The position numbers and the translations under genes were made by a program. A DNA stretch of 64,000 nt from contig NZ_VPFD01000011.1 of NCBI RefSeq assembly GCF_008014745.1, positions 79,340 through 143,339 of the forward strand. The letters are read 5' to 3'. This DNA is from Massilia arenae. Its GTDB lineage: Bacteria > Pseudomonadota > Gammaproteobacteria > Burkholderiales > Burkholderiaceae_D. Within the stretch, counting starts at the first letter, position 1; each line of letters opens with the position of its first letter. Shown piece after piece: positions 62,758 through 64,000 of the stretch. The notes beneath the pieces were generated by a model, which saw only the letters and a program-made list of their open reading frames with translations, had not been told where the DNA came from and made no database searches.

Positions 62758-63910
62758 TATTTTTCCTCGAGTTGGTACAGCAGCCAGATGGCGGCCAGCA
62801 TCGGCAGGTTCTTGGTCAGCGGCCCGTAGGGGTGAAGCAGGAATTCAGGCAGCTTGACCGCGATCACGACCGTATAGAACCCGATCAGGCCCAGTTGCGC
62901 CAGCCACAGCCAGCGCCGCCGCGCCAGCAACAGGATGCCCAGTCCCAGCAGCAGGTCGAAGGTGGCGGCGCCATACAGCATCACTGGCTGCAGGTCGGGA
63001 GGGATGCCGGTGCGCGCCAGTAGCTCATAGCTGGCCTCGACCGGATAGAGGCCGAAGGACACGATCGCGGTCAGGATCCATACTAGCGCGATGCTGTAGC
63101 GGAGCATCGGCAGCAGCCAGCCGAGCTTGGCGCGCGCGCGTTCGCCGTCCGGGTCGCCAATGAATTCACTTGGCGCGCGCGGCAGATGCCCGAGCAGCAC
63201 CGCCGTCTGCACGACGTCGGCCGTGTTATCGCGGTCCAGCATGCCCAGTGCGTCGCGGCTGATCAGCGAACCCGGCAGGATGGCGGCCGACAGCCGCGCC
63301 ACCGGTCCCGGCAGGGGCAGCACGCGCTGGCGCCCCATGCCCATGCGCGAACGCAGCAGGCCCAGATAGTCTGTGAACGGCATCGCCTGCGGCCCCACCA
63401 GCGGCACCCGCATCGAGGTGCCGGCCCCCGGCATCATCGGCAGGCGGTGCTTGAGCAGGCCGACGACGGCCAGCACCAGGTCGTCGATGTGGATCGGCTG
63501 CACCAATTGCGCCTTGCTGCCGAAGCGCACCGTGAACGGCATGCTGGCCAGGGAGCGGAAGGTGCGCGCGCTGGCGCCGTCGCGGCCATACACGAGCGAA
63601 GGCTGCACGATGTAGGAGCGCAGCGGCAGGCTGGCCAGGTAATCGTCGGCATCGCGCTTGGACAGGTGGTAGGGCGACGACGCATCGCGGTCAGCGCCCA
63701 GCGCGGACAGCTGGATCACCATCTGCACGTCATGCGATTCGGCGCAGGCCGCGAACAGCGCGCGCGGCGTGTCGCGGTGCAGGCGGGCGAAATCCTGGCG
63801 TCCGCTTTCGCGGAAAATCCCCACCGTGTTGATCACGGCGTCGACGTGCGACAGGCGCGCCAGCCAGGTGGATTTATCGGTATCTTTGGAAAAATCGGCG
63901 TGGATATAGC
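62757..63910 (-). pseudogene. NDUFA9-like NAD(P)-binding protein with DoxX-like C-terminus, 5'-truncated by an IS
   Basis: The reading frame is open from about 63910 to 62757. It reads HADFSKDTDKSTWLARLSHV then DAVINTVGIFRESG, the middle of an atypical SDR (complex I NDUFA9-like), continuing to SALGADRDASSPYHLSKRDA. A DoxX-like four-helix region covers the last about 130 residues (LRYSIALVWILTAIVSFGLY onward). The N-terminal Rossmann GxxGxxG segment is missing. Just upstream the sequence becomes the C-terminus of an IS481-type transposase. GTG 63836 could restart translation, but the cofactor site would be lost. The downstream DUF2269 gene is intact. Confidence 0.8.
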
Positions 63911-64000
63911 TTAGGTGTCGAGTCCCGTTTGATCATAAACGCGTTTAACGAATAACTCAGGTCGCTTCTGTTGCCATTCCTTGAGCGCGAGGACGGGCGT
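63911..64000 (-). mobile_element. IS481-family insertion sequence, transposase C-terminus (runs off the right edge)
   Basis: On the minus strand the last 90 bases read TPVLALKEWQQKRPELFVKR then VYDQTGLDT and TAA at 63913-63911. The W-Q-x4-PELF-x-KRVY-x3-GxD-stop ending is characteristic of IS481-family transposases, whose stop lies inside the terminal repeat. The element boundary is therefore close to 63908-63918. Only 29 codons are visible. Confidence 0.82.

Overview
The window is high-GC, densely coded bacterial chromosome. The gene set points to a betaproteobacterium of the Burkholderiales, most likely Oxalobacteraceae (Massilia/Duganella/Janthinobacterium-like). This placement rests on protein family character and gene content, not on a database comparison. 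Several marks place it next to the replication origin. mnmG (gidA) runs off the left edge. Four ParB-binding parS sites lie at 964-1072 and 10366-10381. A 1.2 kb gene-free region at 2790-4017 is full of DnaA boxes and AT-rich unwinding motifs.

Layout. 1-4.0 kb: mnmG, a parS cluster, a TauE/SafE permease, an epoxide-hydrolase-like enzyme and the putative oriC, which is built from three tandem modules. 4.0-11.4 kb: mtnN, alanine dehydrogenase, PutA with a divergent Lrp regulator, and a LysR regulator. 11.5-19.0 kb: housekeeping genes (YfhL ferredoxin, coaD, rsmD, a lipoprotein, glmU, an AsnC regulator, glmS). 19.0-25.9 kb: a broken FG-GAP repeat gene, an SDR/LysR divergent pair, and an amidohydrolase-porin-pirin run. 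26.0-31.1 kb: a PAS-GGDEF-EAL protein, malate:quinone oxidoreductase and a KfrA-like coiled-coil protein. 31.2-39.2 kb: a divergent type VI secretion locus with the baseplate genes tssK and tssEFG, a PAAR tip protein, a degenerate ketosynthase-like protein and a membrane protein; sheath, tube, membrane-complex and ClpV genes are absent. 39.3-44.5 kb: a DUF2750 protein, a hybrid histidine kinase, and a PhoX phosphatase behind a clear PHO box. 44.6-54.4 kb: ArgP/ArgO, an amidohydrolase, several oxidoreductases and two exported proteins. 54.4-59.5 kb: a TonB receptor, ROK regulator and GPH-type sugar permease that look like a glycan-uptake locus. 59.5-64 kb: GNAT, glutaminyl cyclase, an alcohol dehydrogenase, DUF2269, and an NDUFA9/DoxX-type gene cut at its 5' end by an IS481-family insertion sequence that runs off the right edge.

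Most regulation visible here is of the divergent regulator/target kind: Lrp-putA, LysR-SDR, ArgP-argO, LysR-dehydrogenase and ROK-TonB receptor. No rRNA, tRNA or CRISPR array was recognised. The most interesting features are the triplicated origin, the stand-alone T6SS baseplate locus with its active-site-less ketosynthase homologue, the broken FG-GAP gene and the IS-truncated gene.
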